A stretch of DNA of 64,000 nt from Paractinoplanes tereljensis (GTDB lineage Bacteria > Actinomycetota > Actinomycetes > Mycobacteriales > Micromonosporaceae). Positions 1 through 8,059 of this stretch are shown here, one piece after another. The stretch's first letter is position 1. The number at the start of each line of letters is the position of its first letter. The DNA lies in contig NZ_BOMY01000031.1 of NCBI RefSeq assembly GCF_016862435.1, positions 1 to 64,000 of the forward strand. Reading direction: 5' to 3'. The translations under genes were made by a program, and so were the position numbers. A model generated the notes under the pieces. That model had not been told where the DNA came from. It worked only from the letters and a program-made list of their open reading frames with translations, and searched no databases.

Positions 1-71
1 TGTGCGGGGTGTGGGTGGGAGCTGGTTTTTGGGTGTGGGTGGGGTCGGTGGCTTGTGGCGGGAGGGGTGCC

Positions 72-1430
72 GTGACTGATCTTGTGCCGGCTCTGGTGGG
101 GCCGCAATTCATGGTGGAGCCGGCTGAGGAACTCGGCGGGTACCACGCGCTTCGGCGGCGGGTTTTCGTTGATGAGCAAGGGCTGTTTGAGCTGCACGAT
201 CGGGATGAGCGGGACGAGGACCCGCGGACCGTTGTGCTTGTGGCCCGGTCGGCTCGGGGGGAACTCCTTGGTGGGGTTCGGGTGGGGCCGGCTGCGGACG
301 GGCCGGACATCGGGTGGTGGCAAGGTGGGCGGCTCGTCGTCGACCCGGCAGCCCGGGGCACGCTCGGGATCGGGCCGGCGCTTGTCCGGGCCGCCTGCGC
401 CTATGCCGAGAGTGCCGGGGCACTGCGATTTGACGCCACCGTGCAGCGCCGCAACGAACCCATGTTCCGGCGCCTCGGGTGGCAGCCGGTTCGGCACGTC
501 GCCGTTGCCGGGCGGCCGCACACGCTGATGCGATGGCCGATGCGGCGTCTTGCCGCCCTCGCGGCCGCCACCAAGAATCCGCTCGGGGAGCTGCTTGACG
601 GGATGGCGCCGGGCGGCAAGGGCTTTGTGGGGGACGACGGGGCGCCGGTGCCGGGGTCCGACCTGATCGCCGCCTGCGACGCGATTCTGCCGTCCATGGT
701 GGAGCGGGATCCGGACTGGGCCGGCTGGTGCGCGGTGCTCGTCAACGTCAACGACCTCGCGGCCATGGGGGCCGCGCCGGTCGGGCTGCTCAACGCGGTC
801 GGCGCGCGCGATGCCGCGCACGCGGCCCGGATTCTCGGTGGGCTGCGCCGGGCTTCCGCCGCCTATGGCATTCCTATCCTTGGCGGGCACACCCAGCTCG
901 GTGTTCCGGCCGCGTTGTCCGCTACCGCGCTCGGGCGCACCGACCGGCCGGTGCCGGGCGGCGGCGGGCGGCCCGGTCAGCGGGTGCGGCTCACCGCCGA
1001 CCTCGGTGGTGGGTGGCGGCCCGGATACGGCGGGCGGCAGTGGGACTCCACCAGCGGGCGTACCCCGGCGGAGCTGCAGCGGATGCAGTCGTTCGTGGGC
1101 CGGGCCCGGCCGGCCGCGGCCAAGGACGTGTCGATGGCCGGCGTCGCCGGGACGCTCGGCATGCTCGCCGAGGCCAGCGGGTGCGGGGCCCTGCTCGACG
1201 TGGCCCGGGTGCCGCGACCGGCCGCGGCCAGTGCCGGCGACTGGCTCACCTGCTTTCCCGGCTTCGCCATGCTCACCGCCGGACCACTCGGTGACGGCGA
1301 CGCCGGGCCCGCGGTCACCGCCGACTGCGGCGAACTCGTCCCCGGGCGCGGCGTGCGTCTTCGCTGGCCGGACGGGGAGATCACCGGTGCTCTGGAGGCC
1401 GACGTGACTGGACTGGGGAGGGCATCATGA
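72..1430 (+). CDS. GNAT / AIR-synthase-like fusion protein (MSMEG_0567/Sll0787 type)
   Basis: The protein has 452 residues. Residues 1-155 are an acetyltransferase-like domain (DEQGLFE, then a GNAT motif A region near RGTLGIGPALVRAA). The remainder resembles the AIR-synthase/selenophosphate-synthetase fold (VNVNDLAAMGA, GGHTQLG, DVSMAGVAGTLGML). Mycobacterial MSMEG_0567 carries this same fusion, while cyanobacteria encode the halves separately; both sit in the nitrilase-associated Nit1C nitrogen-starvation cluster. I chose GTG 72 because GGAGGGG lies 4 nt upstream; the frame is open further upstream without a ribosome site. The stop overlaps the next start (ATGA). Substrates are unknown. Family knowledge gives the name and the sequence shows both domains. 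Confidence 0.85.
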   Translation: MTDLVPALVGPQFMVEPAEELGGYHALRRRVFVDEQGLFELHDRDERDEDPRTVVLVARSARGELLGGVRVGPAADGPDIGWWQGGRLVVDPAARGTLGIGPALVRAACAYAESAGALRFDATVQRRNEPMFRRLGWQPVRHVAVAGRPHTLMRWPMRRLAALAAATKNPLGELLDGMAPGGKGFVGDDGAPVPGSDLIAACDAILPSMVERDPDWAGWCAVLVNVNDLAAMGAAPVGLLNAVGARDAAHAARILGGLRRASAAYGIPILGGHTQLGVPAALSATALGRTDRPVPGGGGRPGQRVRLTADLGGGWRPGYGGRQWDSTSGRTPAELQRMQSFVGRARPAAAKDVSMAGVAGTLGMLAEASGCGALLDVARVPRPAAASAGDWLTCFPGFAMLTAGPLGDGDAGPAVTADCGELVPGRGVRLRWPDGEITGALEADVTGLGRAS

Positions 1431-2260
1431 GCGTCGTCCGGCTGGCGGCCGTGGCCGCACCGTTCGATCGGGACCTGGAAGGCGACTTCGAGCGTGTCGC
1501 GGAGTTGATCGGCGAGGCGCGTGCTCACGGCGTACGGCTGCTTGCTCTGCCGGAGGCATGTCTTGGGGGTTATCTTGCCCATCTGGAGGGTGGGGCGGAT
1601 GAGCCGCCCGCGCTGCGGGTGGACGGCCCGGAGATCGCTCGCCTCGCCGGACTGGCCGGCGACATGGTGGTCTGCGCGGGATATTGCGAGGCCGACGGGG
1701 ATCGCCGGTACAACAGCGTGGTCTGTGTGTACGACGGGCGGGTGCTCGGCAATCACCGCAAGGTGCATCAGCCGTTGCGGGAGAACGCCAGCTACGACTC
1801 GGGGGACTCGTTCGCCGCGTTCGACACCCCGGTCGGCCGGATCGGGCTGCTGATCTGTTACGACAAGGCGTTTCCGGAGTCGGCGCGGGCGCTCGCGCTG
1901 GACGGCGCCGAGATCATCGTGGTGGTGTCGGCCTGGCCGGGCAGTCGCACCAACGCACCGGCCGACCTCGCCGACGATCGATGGACCCGCCGGTTCGACC
2001 TGTTCGACCGGGCCCGCGCGCTGGAGAACCAGGTGGTGTGGGTGTCGGCCAACCAGTCCGGTACCTTCGGCGCGATGCGGTTCGTGTGCAGTGCGAAGAT
2101 CGTCGATCCGGGTGGGGACGTGCTGGCCACCACCGGCACCGCCGCGGGCATGGCGGTGGCCGAAGTGGACGTGACCGGCGCGCTGGAGGCGGCCCGGCGC
2201 TCGATGGGCCACCTGCGCGACCGGCGTCCGGAGACCTATCGGCAACCGGCCCTCACGTGA
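1427..2260 (+). CDS. Carbon-nitrogen hydrolase (nitrilase superfamily), catalytic copy
   Basis: This 277-residue protein spans one nitrilase fold. The catalytic triad is visible: Glu43 (LPEACLGG), Lys112 (NHRKVHQP) and Cys144 (LLICYDKAFPES). The family hydrolyses nitriles, amides or N-carbamyl compounds through a cysteine thioester. The place in the cluster matches MSMEG_0566, so the substrate is probably the unknown nitrogen compound of the Nit1C pathway. It overlaps the preceding stop (ATGA) and the following start (GTGA), which indicates translational coupling. A close paralogue follows directly. Confidence 0.88.
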   Translation: MSVVRLAAVAAPFDRDLEGDFERVAELIGEARAHGVRLLALPEACLGGYLAHLEGGADEPPALRVDGPEIARLAGLAGDMVVCAGYCEADGDRRYNSVVCVYDGRVLGNHRKVHQPLRENASYDSGDSFAAFDTPVGRIGLLICYDKAFPESARALALDGAEIIVVVSAWPGSRTNAPADLADDRWTRRFDLFDRARALENQVVWVSANQSGTFGAMRFVCSAKIVDPGGDVLATTGTAAGMAVAEVDVTGALEAARRSMGHLRDRRPETYRQPALT

Positions 2261-3090
2261 CGCTCACGCGGATCGCGGCGGCGGCGGCGCACTTCGGGCG
2301 CGACCTCGACTATGACCTCGGGCGGATCGGCAAGCTCATCGCCGACGCCCGGGCCGCCGGGGCCGGTCTGCTGGTGCTGCCCGACGCGGCGATCGGCGGC
2401 TACCTCGCCGACCTGCGCCACCCCGACCCGGCCGCGCTGCCGCCCGCCTTCAAACCGGACGACCCGCTGCTGGACCAGGTCGCCGCGCTGGCCCGGGAGA
2501 TGGTGGTCTGCGTCGGGTACTGCGAGGCCGACGGCGACCTGCGCTACAACGCGGCCGTCGCGCTCACCGGCGACGGCGTGCTCGGCCGGCACCGCAAGGT
2601 GCACCTGCCGGCCGCCGAGAGCACGGTCTACGCGCCCGGCGACTCGTTCGCCGCGTTCGACACCCCGGTCGGCCGGGTCGGCATGCTCATCGACTACGAC
2701 AAGACGTTCCCCGAGTCGGCCCGCACCCTGGCATTGGACGGCGCGCAGATCGTCGCCTGTCTCTCGGCCTGGCCGGCCAGCATCACCAACCAGGCCCCGA
2801 AACTCAACCAGGACCGGCAGTCCCGGCTGTTCGACCTCTACGACTGTGCCCGCGCCGCAGAGAACCAGATCGTCGTGGTCAGCTCCAACCAGACCGGCGC
2901 GGTCGGCGGCATGCGCTTCCTCGGCCAGGCCAAGGTGGTCGGACCGGGCGGCAACATCCTGGCCCGCACCTGGGCGAAGGCCGGCCTCGCGGTGGCCGAG
3001 CTGGACGTGGCGGCCGAGATCGCGGCGGCCCGCCGGGTGCTCAACCACCTCAGCGAGCTGCGGCCGGCGACCTACCGGAGCGAGCGGTGA
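2257..3090 (+). CDS. Nitrilase-fold paralogue lacking the catalytic cysteine
   Basis: The 277-residue protein is clearly homologous to the preceding one along its length (shared ADGDxRYN, RKVHxP, GDSFAAFDTPVGR, DKxFPESAR). The triad is altered: Glu becomes Asp43 (LPDAAIGG), Lys114 stays, and the nucleophile Cys becomes Asp146 (MLIDYDKTFPES, codon GAC). Without Cys the normal hydrolytic mechanism cannot run, so it is probably a structural or regulatory partner, for example in a mixed filament with the active copy. The reading frame is intact and coupled (GTGA at both ends), which argues against decay. Start GTG 2257. Confidence 0.85.
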   Translation: MTLTRIAAAAAHFGRDLDYDLGRIGKLIADARAAGAGLLVLPDAAIGGYLADLRHPDPAALPPAFKPDDPLLDQVAALAREMVVCVGYCEADGDLRYNAAVALTGDGVLGRHRKVHLPAAESTVYAPGDSFAAFDTPVGRVGMLIDYDKTFPESARTLALDGAQIVACLSAWPASITNQAPKLNQDRQSRLFDLYDCARAAENQIVVVSSNQTGAVGGMRFLGQAKVVGPGGNILARTWAKAGLAVAELDVAAEIAAARRVLNHLSELRPATYRSER

Positions 3091-4136
3091 GGATCGCGCT
3101 GCTCACCTACTCGACCCGGCCGCGCGGCGGGGTGGTGCACACGTTCGCGCTGGCCGAGGCGTTGGCCGAGCTCGGCGCCGACGTCACGGTGTGGACGCTG
3201 GGCCGCGGCGAGCTCTTTCGCCCGATCGACCCGCGGGTGCGGCTCAAAATCATTGAATTCCCCGAAATTCCGGGCGAGGCGATGGGCGCGCGCATCGTGC
3301 GATCCATCGCGGTTCTGCGCGCGGCATTCACCCCCGGTGAGTACGACGTAGTGCACGCCCAGGACTGCATCAGCGCCAACGCGGTCGACCACTGTGTGCG
3401 GACGATCCACCATCTCGACCAGTTCACGACGCCCGAGCTGGCCGCCTGTCACGAGCGGGCCATCGTGCGGCCTTACGCGCACGTCTGCGTCTCGGCGGCG
3501 GTGGCGGCCGAGGTGACCGCCGGCTGGGGCCTGCGCCCGGCCGTGATCCCGAACGGGGTGGACGCGGCCCGGTTCGCCGCGGCGGTGCCGGCTCGAAAGC
3601 ACGGGCAATATCTGCTGTCGGTCGGCGGGATCGAGCCTCGCAAGGGATCGCTGGACCTGCTGACGGCGTACGCCCGGATGCGTTCCTCTCTTTCGGGTTT
3701 GCGGTTGGTCGTCGCCGGCGGCGAGACCCTGTTCGACTACCGCGACTACCGCGCCGCCTGGGAAGCTCGCGCGGCCGAGCTGGGCGTCGTGCCCGAGGTG
3801 CTCGGCCCGGTGCCGCACGACGAGCTTCCCGGCCTGGTCGCCGGGGCGGCCGCGTTCGCGTTCCCGTCGACGAAGGAGGGTTTCGGCCTGGCCGCGATGG
3901 AAGCCCTCGCGGCCGGGGTGCCGGTGGTGGTGCGGGACCTGCCGGTGCTGCGCGAGGTGTTCGGCCCGGCCGTCGGTTACGGCCACGACCCGTCCTCGCT
4001 GGCCGACGCGCTGTTGGACGCGATCAAGGAGCCCGATCCGGCCCGCCGCGAGCGCGGCCGGCAGCTGGCTTTTGCACACACGTGGCCGGCTGCGGCCCGC
4101 CGCCACCTGGAGTTCTACGAACGCGTCCGGCGCTGA
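3087..4136 (+). CDS. GT-B glycosyltransferase (MSMEG_0565-like)
   Basis: The 349-residue protein is a family-4-type glycosyltransferase. The N-terminal Rossmann domain opens with RIALLTYSTRPRGGVVH. The C-terminal donor domain has VGGIEPRKGSLDLL and the acidic donor-site motif EGFGLAAMEALAAGVPVV. In mycobacteria MSMEG_0565 ends the same nitrilase cluster, so a cluster-specific small-molecule acceptor is likelier than cell-wall glycan. It is coupled to the upstream gene by GTGA and is the last gene of the operon: a hairpin follows and the next gene is convergent. Confidence 0.85.
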   Translation: MRIALLTYSTRPRGGVVHTFALAEALAELGADVTVWTLGRGELFRPIDPRVRLKIIEFPEIPGEAMGARIVRSIAVLRAAFTPGEYDVVHAQDCISANAVDHCVRTIHHLDQFTTPELAACHERAIVRPYAHVCVSAAVAAEVTAGWGLRPAVIPNGVDAARFAAAVPARKHGQYLLSVGGIEPRKGSLDLLTAYARMRSSLSGLRLVVAGGETLFDYRDYRAAWEARAAELGVVPEVLGPVPHDELPGLVAGAAAFAFPSTKEGFGLAAMEALAAGVPVVVRDLPVLREVFGPAVGYGHDPSSLADALLDAIKEPDPARRERGRQLAFAHTWPAAARRHLEFYERVRR

Positions 4137-4195
4137 CCGCGGCGCCTCGCCGTTCCTGCGCGAGACGCCGCCGATCGTCGCTTACCGGTGGGGAA

Positions 4196-4255
4196 GAGCG
4201 GTCTGTTCTGCCGGTCATGCCTCGCCCGACGTGGCCGGCAGGGCAGACCGCGCTC
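4196..4255. terminator. Bidirectional hairpin terminator
   Basis: Long imperfect inverted repeat between convergent genes: GAGCGGTCTGTTCTGCCGG on the left and CCGGCAGGGCAGACCGCGCTC (read in parts) on the right, about 20 nt apart. It starts about 60 nt after the glycosyltransferase stop and touches the stop of the facing HTH gene. There is no clear U-tract. Confidence 0.55.
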
Positions 4256-4553
4256 AGCGGGGCCGGTAGACCAGGTCGAACGTGGTCAGCCAGCGGATCT
4301 GCTCGCGGGGTGGCACCCCGCAGCCGCGCAGAAAGCTGACCAGGGTTTCCCGCCGGGGTGAGCCGGCGGCGGTGATCAGGTTGTAGACGGTGGCCCGGGA
4401 GATGGGGGTGCCGGCGTCACGGCTGCGCCGGGCCACGCTGTCGAGGGAACGGCGACGTGCCGTCATCAATGCGCGCAGGCGCATCGCAAACTCGACCGGC
4501 GTGGCGGCGCCGATAGGATCAGGGGGGACAGTCGTAACGGTTGCTGCGCTCAT
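4254..4553 (-). CDS. Small helix-turn-helix protein
   Basis: The 99-residue product has one XRE-like helix-turn-helix region: FAMRLRALMTARRRSLDSVARRS, then ISRATVYNLITAAGSPRRETLVSFLRGCGV. This layout is common in actinobacterial regulators whose single DNA-binding domain chooses a step by position in a transcriptional cascade. I chose ATG 4553 because GAGG lies 3 nt upstream; the frame is open for 45 further codons but those residues look non-coding. No ligand domain is present. The long upstream region holds a perfect palindrome that may be its own operator. Confidence 0.6.
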   Translation of the reverse strand: MSAATVTTVPPDPIGAATPVEFAMRLRALMTARRRSLDSVARRSRDAGTPISRATVYNLITAAGSPRRETLVSFLRGCGVPPREQIRWLTTFDLVYRPR

Positions 4554-4920
4554 CAACCTCGCCTCGATGTGACACGGAGTCGGACCGGGGACGGACCGAC
4601 CACAGTCGACCTTCGTTTGACCGGCGGCAAGGAACAAGAGCGCAGGTGCGTACCGATTTTGCACGTCGCGGACGTGCAAGTTGCACACCGTAAGGATCCA
4701 TTCTTCGACCCTCCCTCAGCGGTTACGGTGTGCACCGGCGGGTGACGGGTGTTGCGCGGATGGTGAGCGCGGCCGGCGGCCGGATCCGGCCGTGACCTGG
4801 TGGAGCCCTGTCGATCCGCCGACCGTGCGCACCGAGCGTGACCACACTGCGGGCACGGAGAATGCGCGCCGGTCAGGCACGATCAGAAGCAGAAGGCGCA
4901 CAATTCAAAATCATTAATTT
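4554..4920. other. Intergenic region, no gene seen
   Basis: About 370 nt between two minus-strand genes. It holds the promoter region of the small HTH gene and the palindrome at 4659-4679. From roughly 4690 to 4920 I see no convincing ORF, RNA or repeat; an AT-rich stretch (4900-4920) precedes the terminator of the SDR gene. Confidence 0.6.
4659..4679. promoter_or_regulatory. Palindromic operator candidate
   Basis: Perfect inverted repeat TTGCACGTC-GCG-GACGTGCAA, followed at 4681 by another TTGCAC half-site. It lies about 105 nt upstream of the HTH gene start, so it may be an operator of that gene or of a distant regulator. Function is inference. Confidence 0.45.
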
Positions 4921-4944
4921 CCTGTCACTCGTACGGGTGACAGG
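4921..4944 (-). terminator. Terminator of the SDR-AKR operon
   Basis: Immediately after the SDR stop, the minus strand reads CCTGTCAC, an 8-nt loop, then GTGACAGG (perfect 8-bp stem), followed by AAATTAATGATTTT. The stem plus AT-rich tail fits a Rho-independent terminator. Confidence 0.65.
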
Positions 4945-5730
4945 TCACCAAGCGGTCCACCCGCCGTCGACGACCAGGTTCGACCCGGTGACGTAACTGC
5001 TCTGCGGTGACGCCAGGTAGAGCACCGAGGTGGCGATCTCGGCCGGGTCGCCGACCCGCCCGAGCGGCGTCTGCGCCCCCAGCCGGTCGAGCAGAGCCGG
5101 GTCGCCGCCGCCCGGGAACGGGCCCGGCGTCACGCAGTTGACCCGCACCCCGGACGGTCCGAGCTCGACCGCCGCATAGCGGGTGAGCTGCACCAGCCCG
5201 GCCTTGACCGCGCCGTAGTAGGGCGGGTTCCCAGCCTCCGGCGTGTCGTAGAGCTGCGGTTTCGGGCTGACCAGGCCGTACATCGAGGCCACCGTGATCA
5301 CCGAGGGCGACCCGTCGGCGGCCGCGGCCACCAGCAGGTCACGGGTCGCGTCGAGCAGCCGCTGGAACGCGCCGAGGGCCAGGTCGGCCGCCTGCAGATA
5401 GTCGGCGGGCCGGGCCGAGCGCAGCGATCCGCCCCGGCCCACGTGCGCGTTGTGCACCAGCACGTCGACCCGCCCGCACTCACTGCGGAGCGCCTCGCCG
5501 AGCTCGGCCACGTCCTCGTCCGAGGTGACGTCGCACCGCTGGAAATGACATTGCGGCCCGATCTCGTGAGCCAGCGACTTGAGGCGTCCCTCGTCCCGCC
5601 CGATCAGCCAGGTGGTCGCGCCGGCGCCGGCCAGGGTGGCGGCCATGACGCGGCCCAGCCGGCCGGTCGCCCCGGTCACCACGGCCACCCGCCCGCGCAG
5701 GCCGAAGAGGTCATCAAGCGTCGTGTTCAT
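4945..5730 (-). CDS. SDR family oxidoreductase
   Basis: The 261-residue classical short-chain dehydrogenase has the NAD(P)-binding TGATGRLG at residues 19-26, NAH at about 94-96, catalytic Ser149 and the YxxxK pair Tyr172/Lys176, and ends with GSNLVVDGGWTAW. ATG 5730 overlaps the stop of the upstream aldo/keto reductase (ATGA), so the pair is translationally coupled. An in-frame ATG three codons earlier is less likely. SDR-AKR pairs of this kind occur in surface-sugar and flagellin-glycan clusters, but no sugar synthase lies here, so the substrate is unknown. Confidence 0.85.
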   Translation of the reverse strand: MNTTLDDLFGLRGRVAVVTGATGRLGRVMAATLAGAGATTWLIGRDEGRLKSLAHEIGPQCHFQRCDVTSDEDVAELGEALRSECGRVDVLVHNAHVGRGGSLRSARPADYLQAADLALGAFQRLLDATRDLLVAAAADGSPSVITVASMYGLVSPKPQLYDTPEAGNPPYYGAVKAGLVQLTRYAAVELGPSGVRVNCVTPGPFPGGGDPALLDRLGAQTPLGRVGDPAEIATSVLYLASPQSSYVTGSNLVVDGGWTAW

Positions 5731-6596
5731 CGGGTCCACCGGCTCGGGTCGAGGAGGGCCTCGGGGACCTCCGGGAGGGCGGCGAGCACGGCGTCGCGCT
5801 CACTCTCGGTCAGTGCTTTACGGCGTACGAGATCGGCGTTGTCCTGCAGTTGATCTTTGGTCTCGGCGCCGACCACCAGCGAGGTCACCCAGGGCAACGA
5901 CAGCAGGTAGGCCAGGCAGAGGTCGGCGCGGCCGGTCCGGCCGAGTTCGGCGGCCAGCCGGTCGAGCGTCGCGACCAGCGCGTCGCGTTCCGGATCGGAA
6001 AGCTGCGGCCAGGTCACGGTGGTGCCGGCGACAAGCAGACCCTGGAGGTACGCGCTGCGCACGGTCACCACGAGGTCGGGCCGGTCGGTCAGCGACCAGC
6101 GGCGGTCGAGGATATTGCACGGCAACTGAACGTAACCGAGATCGGGCAGGTCGAGCACCCGGTTCAGCTCGCCGGGGTTCTGCACCGACACCCCGATCCG
6201 GTCGGCCTCGCCGTGCTTCAGCAGCGCGCGCAGGTCGTCCCAAGCCTCCAGGGCGTCGGCGGCGCGGTGGAACAGGATGGTCAGCGGCTCGGTGCGGCCC
6301 AGCGCGGCCCGGCTGGCCGCGACACTCTCCCGGACCGGAACCCCGGGGCCGATCTTGGTGATGATCGAGAGCCCGGCCGGGGCGACCGCGCCGATCCGCC
6401 GCTCGCTGTCGCCGTAGGCGCGGGCCGTGTCGAGGTGGGTGATGCCCAGGTCGCGGGCCGCGCCGAGAATGCCGGCGGCGGAGTCGTCGTCCGGCGCGCC
6501 GGTGCGGTTCGCGATGCCGTACGCCATGCCCAGCTGGGCCGTGCCGAGGATCAGCACGGACTGCCGGTAGGCACCCCGCCGCCGGACTTCGATCAT
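5727..6596 (-). CDS. Aldo/keto reductase
   Basis: 289 residues. The AKR catalytic tetrad is visible: Asp56, Tyr61 (THLDTARAYGDSE), Lys81 (IITKIG) and His110 (ILFHRAAD). The opening VLILGTAQLGMAYGIANRTG matches AKRs found in polysaccharide and glycan loci. ATG 6596 was preferred because AGGCGG lies 8 nt upstream; a TTG ten codons earlier is possible. The stop is coupled to the SDR gene. The divergent start of the next gene leaves about 80 bp for two promoters. Confidence 0.8.
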   Translation of the reverse strand: MIEVRRRGAYRQSVLILGTAQLGMAYGIANRTGAPDDDSAAGILGAARDLGITHLDTARAYGDSERRIGAVAPAGLSIITKIGPGVPVRESVAASRAALGRTEPLTILFHRAADALEAWDDLRALLKHGEADRIGVSVQNPGELNRVLDLPDLGYVQLPCNILDRRWSLTDRPDLVVTVRSAYLQGLLVAGTTVTWPQLSDPERDALVATLDRLAAELGRTGRADLCLAYLLSLPWVTSLVVGAETKDQLQDNADLVRRKALTESERDAVLAALPEVPEALLDPSRWTR

Positions 6597-6665
6597 CGAG
6601 TCAACCGCCTGTTCATCGCCCGTCAAGGTGCTGTTTTCCCAGCTCCCGGTGCATGTGGGCGATGT

Positions 6666-6671
6666 TATGCT
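6666..6671 (+). promoter_or_regulatory. Leaderless -10 box
   Basis: TATGCT sits exactly 7 nt before ATG 6679, the spacing of leaderless actinobacterial promoters. It decides the start of the following gene over the earlier GTG 6628 and ATG 6667. Confidence 0.45.
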
Positions 6672-6678
6672 TCCGCCG

Positions 6679-7515
6679 ATGCACCACGCGAACTACTACT
6701 ACGGACACGCCCACATCCTCGCTCGGTACGCCGGGCTCGAGGACCCGATGCACCCACCACGCATCCAGGGCTACCTTCAGCATGGGTGGAACATCGGCGA
6801 CGGCATGGCCCCCGGGGTGCCGTTCGTGGACGGCAGCCCGCTGCTTGTCTGGTCCGAGCAGACCCGCCGCCGGGCCTGGTCGCAGGGCCGCCGCGATGCC
6901 GTGGTGGTCGGCTCCCCGTTCGCCTACCTGCTGGCGATGGACACCGAGCCGGTCGACGAGACCAAGCGCGAGGGCACCATCTTCTACCCCTTCCACGGCT
7001 GGGAGGGGCAGCAGGTGATGGGCGACCACCGGCGCCTCATCGACGAGCTCAAGGCGCACGAGACCGGCCCGATGACGGCCTGTCTCTACTGGAACGAATA
7101 CAAGATCAGATCAATCCGCAAGCTGTACGAGAACGCCGGCTTCCGGGTCATCTGCCACGGCTACCGCGGCTTCTGGTGGCGCGACACCGACCGGGAGTTC
7201 CTGGTGCGCCAGCTGGCCGAGCTGAAACGGCACAAGCGGGTGGTGTCCAACCGGCTGTGCAGCGCGATCTGGTACGGCCTGCTGGCCGGCTGCCAGGCCG
7301 CCGTGTACGGCGACCCGATGGTCCTCGAGGACGCCGACCTCACCTTCGGCGGCGAGCCGCGCCTGCACCGGCAGTGGCCCGAGGTATACGGCTACGACCC
7401 CGACCCGGTCGTCGGCCACCGGATCGCCGTCGCGGAGCTGGGCGCCGGCGAGCTGTCCACCCCCGAGGAACTGCGCACCCACCTGGGCTGGGCCAGGGTT
7501 CCGGTCGCAGCCTGA
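6679..7515 (+). CDS. Conserved protein of unknown function, perhaps surface-glycan related
   Basis: I do not recognise a defined family. The 278-residue protein begins MHHANYYYGHAH and has a GYLQHGWNIGDG region, an internal FYPFHGWEG, a GT-B-like half with FRVICHGYRGFWW and KRVVSNRLCSAIWYGLLAGCQAAVYGDP. The last stretch resembles the donor-site loop of capsule or polysialic-type glycosyltransferases, which together with the divergent SDR-AKR pair suggests glycan chemistry; this is weak inference. There is no signal peptide or membrane segment. Start chosen from the -10 box at 6666-6671. Confidence 0.6.
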   Translation: MHHANYYYGHAHILARYAGLEDPMHPPRIQGYLQHGWNIGDGMAPGVPFVDGSPLLVWSEQTRRRAWSQGRRDAVVVGSPFAYLLAMDTEPVDETKREGTIFYPFHGWEGQQVMGDHRRLIDELKAHETGPMTACLYWNEYKIRSIRKLYENAGFRVICHGYRGFWWRDTDREFLVRQLAELKRHKRVVSNRLCSAIWYGLLAGCQAAVYGDPMVLEDADLTFGGEPRLHRQWPEVYGYDPDPVVGHRIAVAELGAGELSTPEELRTHLGWARVPVAA

Positions 7516-7531
7516 CGGGTACCGTCGGCGG

Positions 7532-8059
7532 ATGCCGCCCGAACTGATCGCACCCACCGTCCAGTTGCGCGCCGCCTGGCTCGACGCGCACCGCGAGTGG
7601 GGGCCCGGGCGGCACGAGGACGGGTTCGGGTTGCGGCCGTCCGACGACGTCGGCTCGGTGGCCGGGTTCGCCGACTGGGTGGCTCGCATGGCATTCGACG
7701 AGGACCCGGAGCGGGAGCACGACATCGGGCACGTCTACCGGTGGATCGTCGAGGAGGAGCGGGTGCTCGGCGGCATCGCCCTGCGCTACGAGTTCGACGG
7801 TGCCACTCCGCCGATGGGGCACGTCGGTTTCGGGGTGCGCCCCTCGGCCCGGCGCCGCGGCCTGGCGTCCTGGGCCCTCGGCGGGATTCTCGACCTGGCC
7901 CGGGTGGCCGGCCTGCGCCGGGTGTCGCTGATGTGCGCCGAGGAGAACACGGCATCGGCCCGCACCATCGAACGCGGCGGCGGCGTCCTGGAAACCGTCC
8001 GGAACACACCGTACGGACCGGCCCGCCGTTACTGGATCACCCTGGAGCCGGCCCGGTAG
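7532..8059 (+). CDS. GNAT family N-acetyltransferase
   Basis: 175 residues forming one GNAT domain. The acetyl-CoA-binding motif A is HVGFGVRPSARRRGLASWALG, followed by LRRVSLMCAEENTASARTIERGGG, the usual motif B of amino-acid/RimJ-like members. TACCGT at 7520-7525 stands 6 nt before the ATG, so a leaderless message is likely. The 3' end overlaps the facing AraC gene by 31 bp. Acceptor unknown. Confidence 0.85.
   Translation: MPPELIAPTVQLRAAWLDAHREWGPGRHEDGFGLRPSDDVGSVAGFADWVARMAFDEDPEREHDIGHVYRWIVEEERVLGGIALRYEFDGATPPMGHVGFGVRPSARRRGLASWALGGILDLARVAGLRRVSLMCAEENTASARTIERGGGVLETVRNTPYGPARRYWITLEPAR

Noticed and set aside
1..71. Coding start at position 9 for the first gene
   Set aside because: The first 21 residues are Gly/Trp/Val-rich and unlike the family; GTG 72 has a good ribosome site.
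5850..7547. Long plus-strand open frame opposite the aldo/keto reductase
   Set aside because: It is antisense to a clear enzyme gene and its residues are low-complexity Arg/Gly/Ala typical of GC-rich shadow frames.
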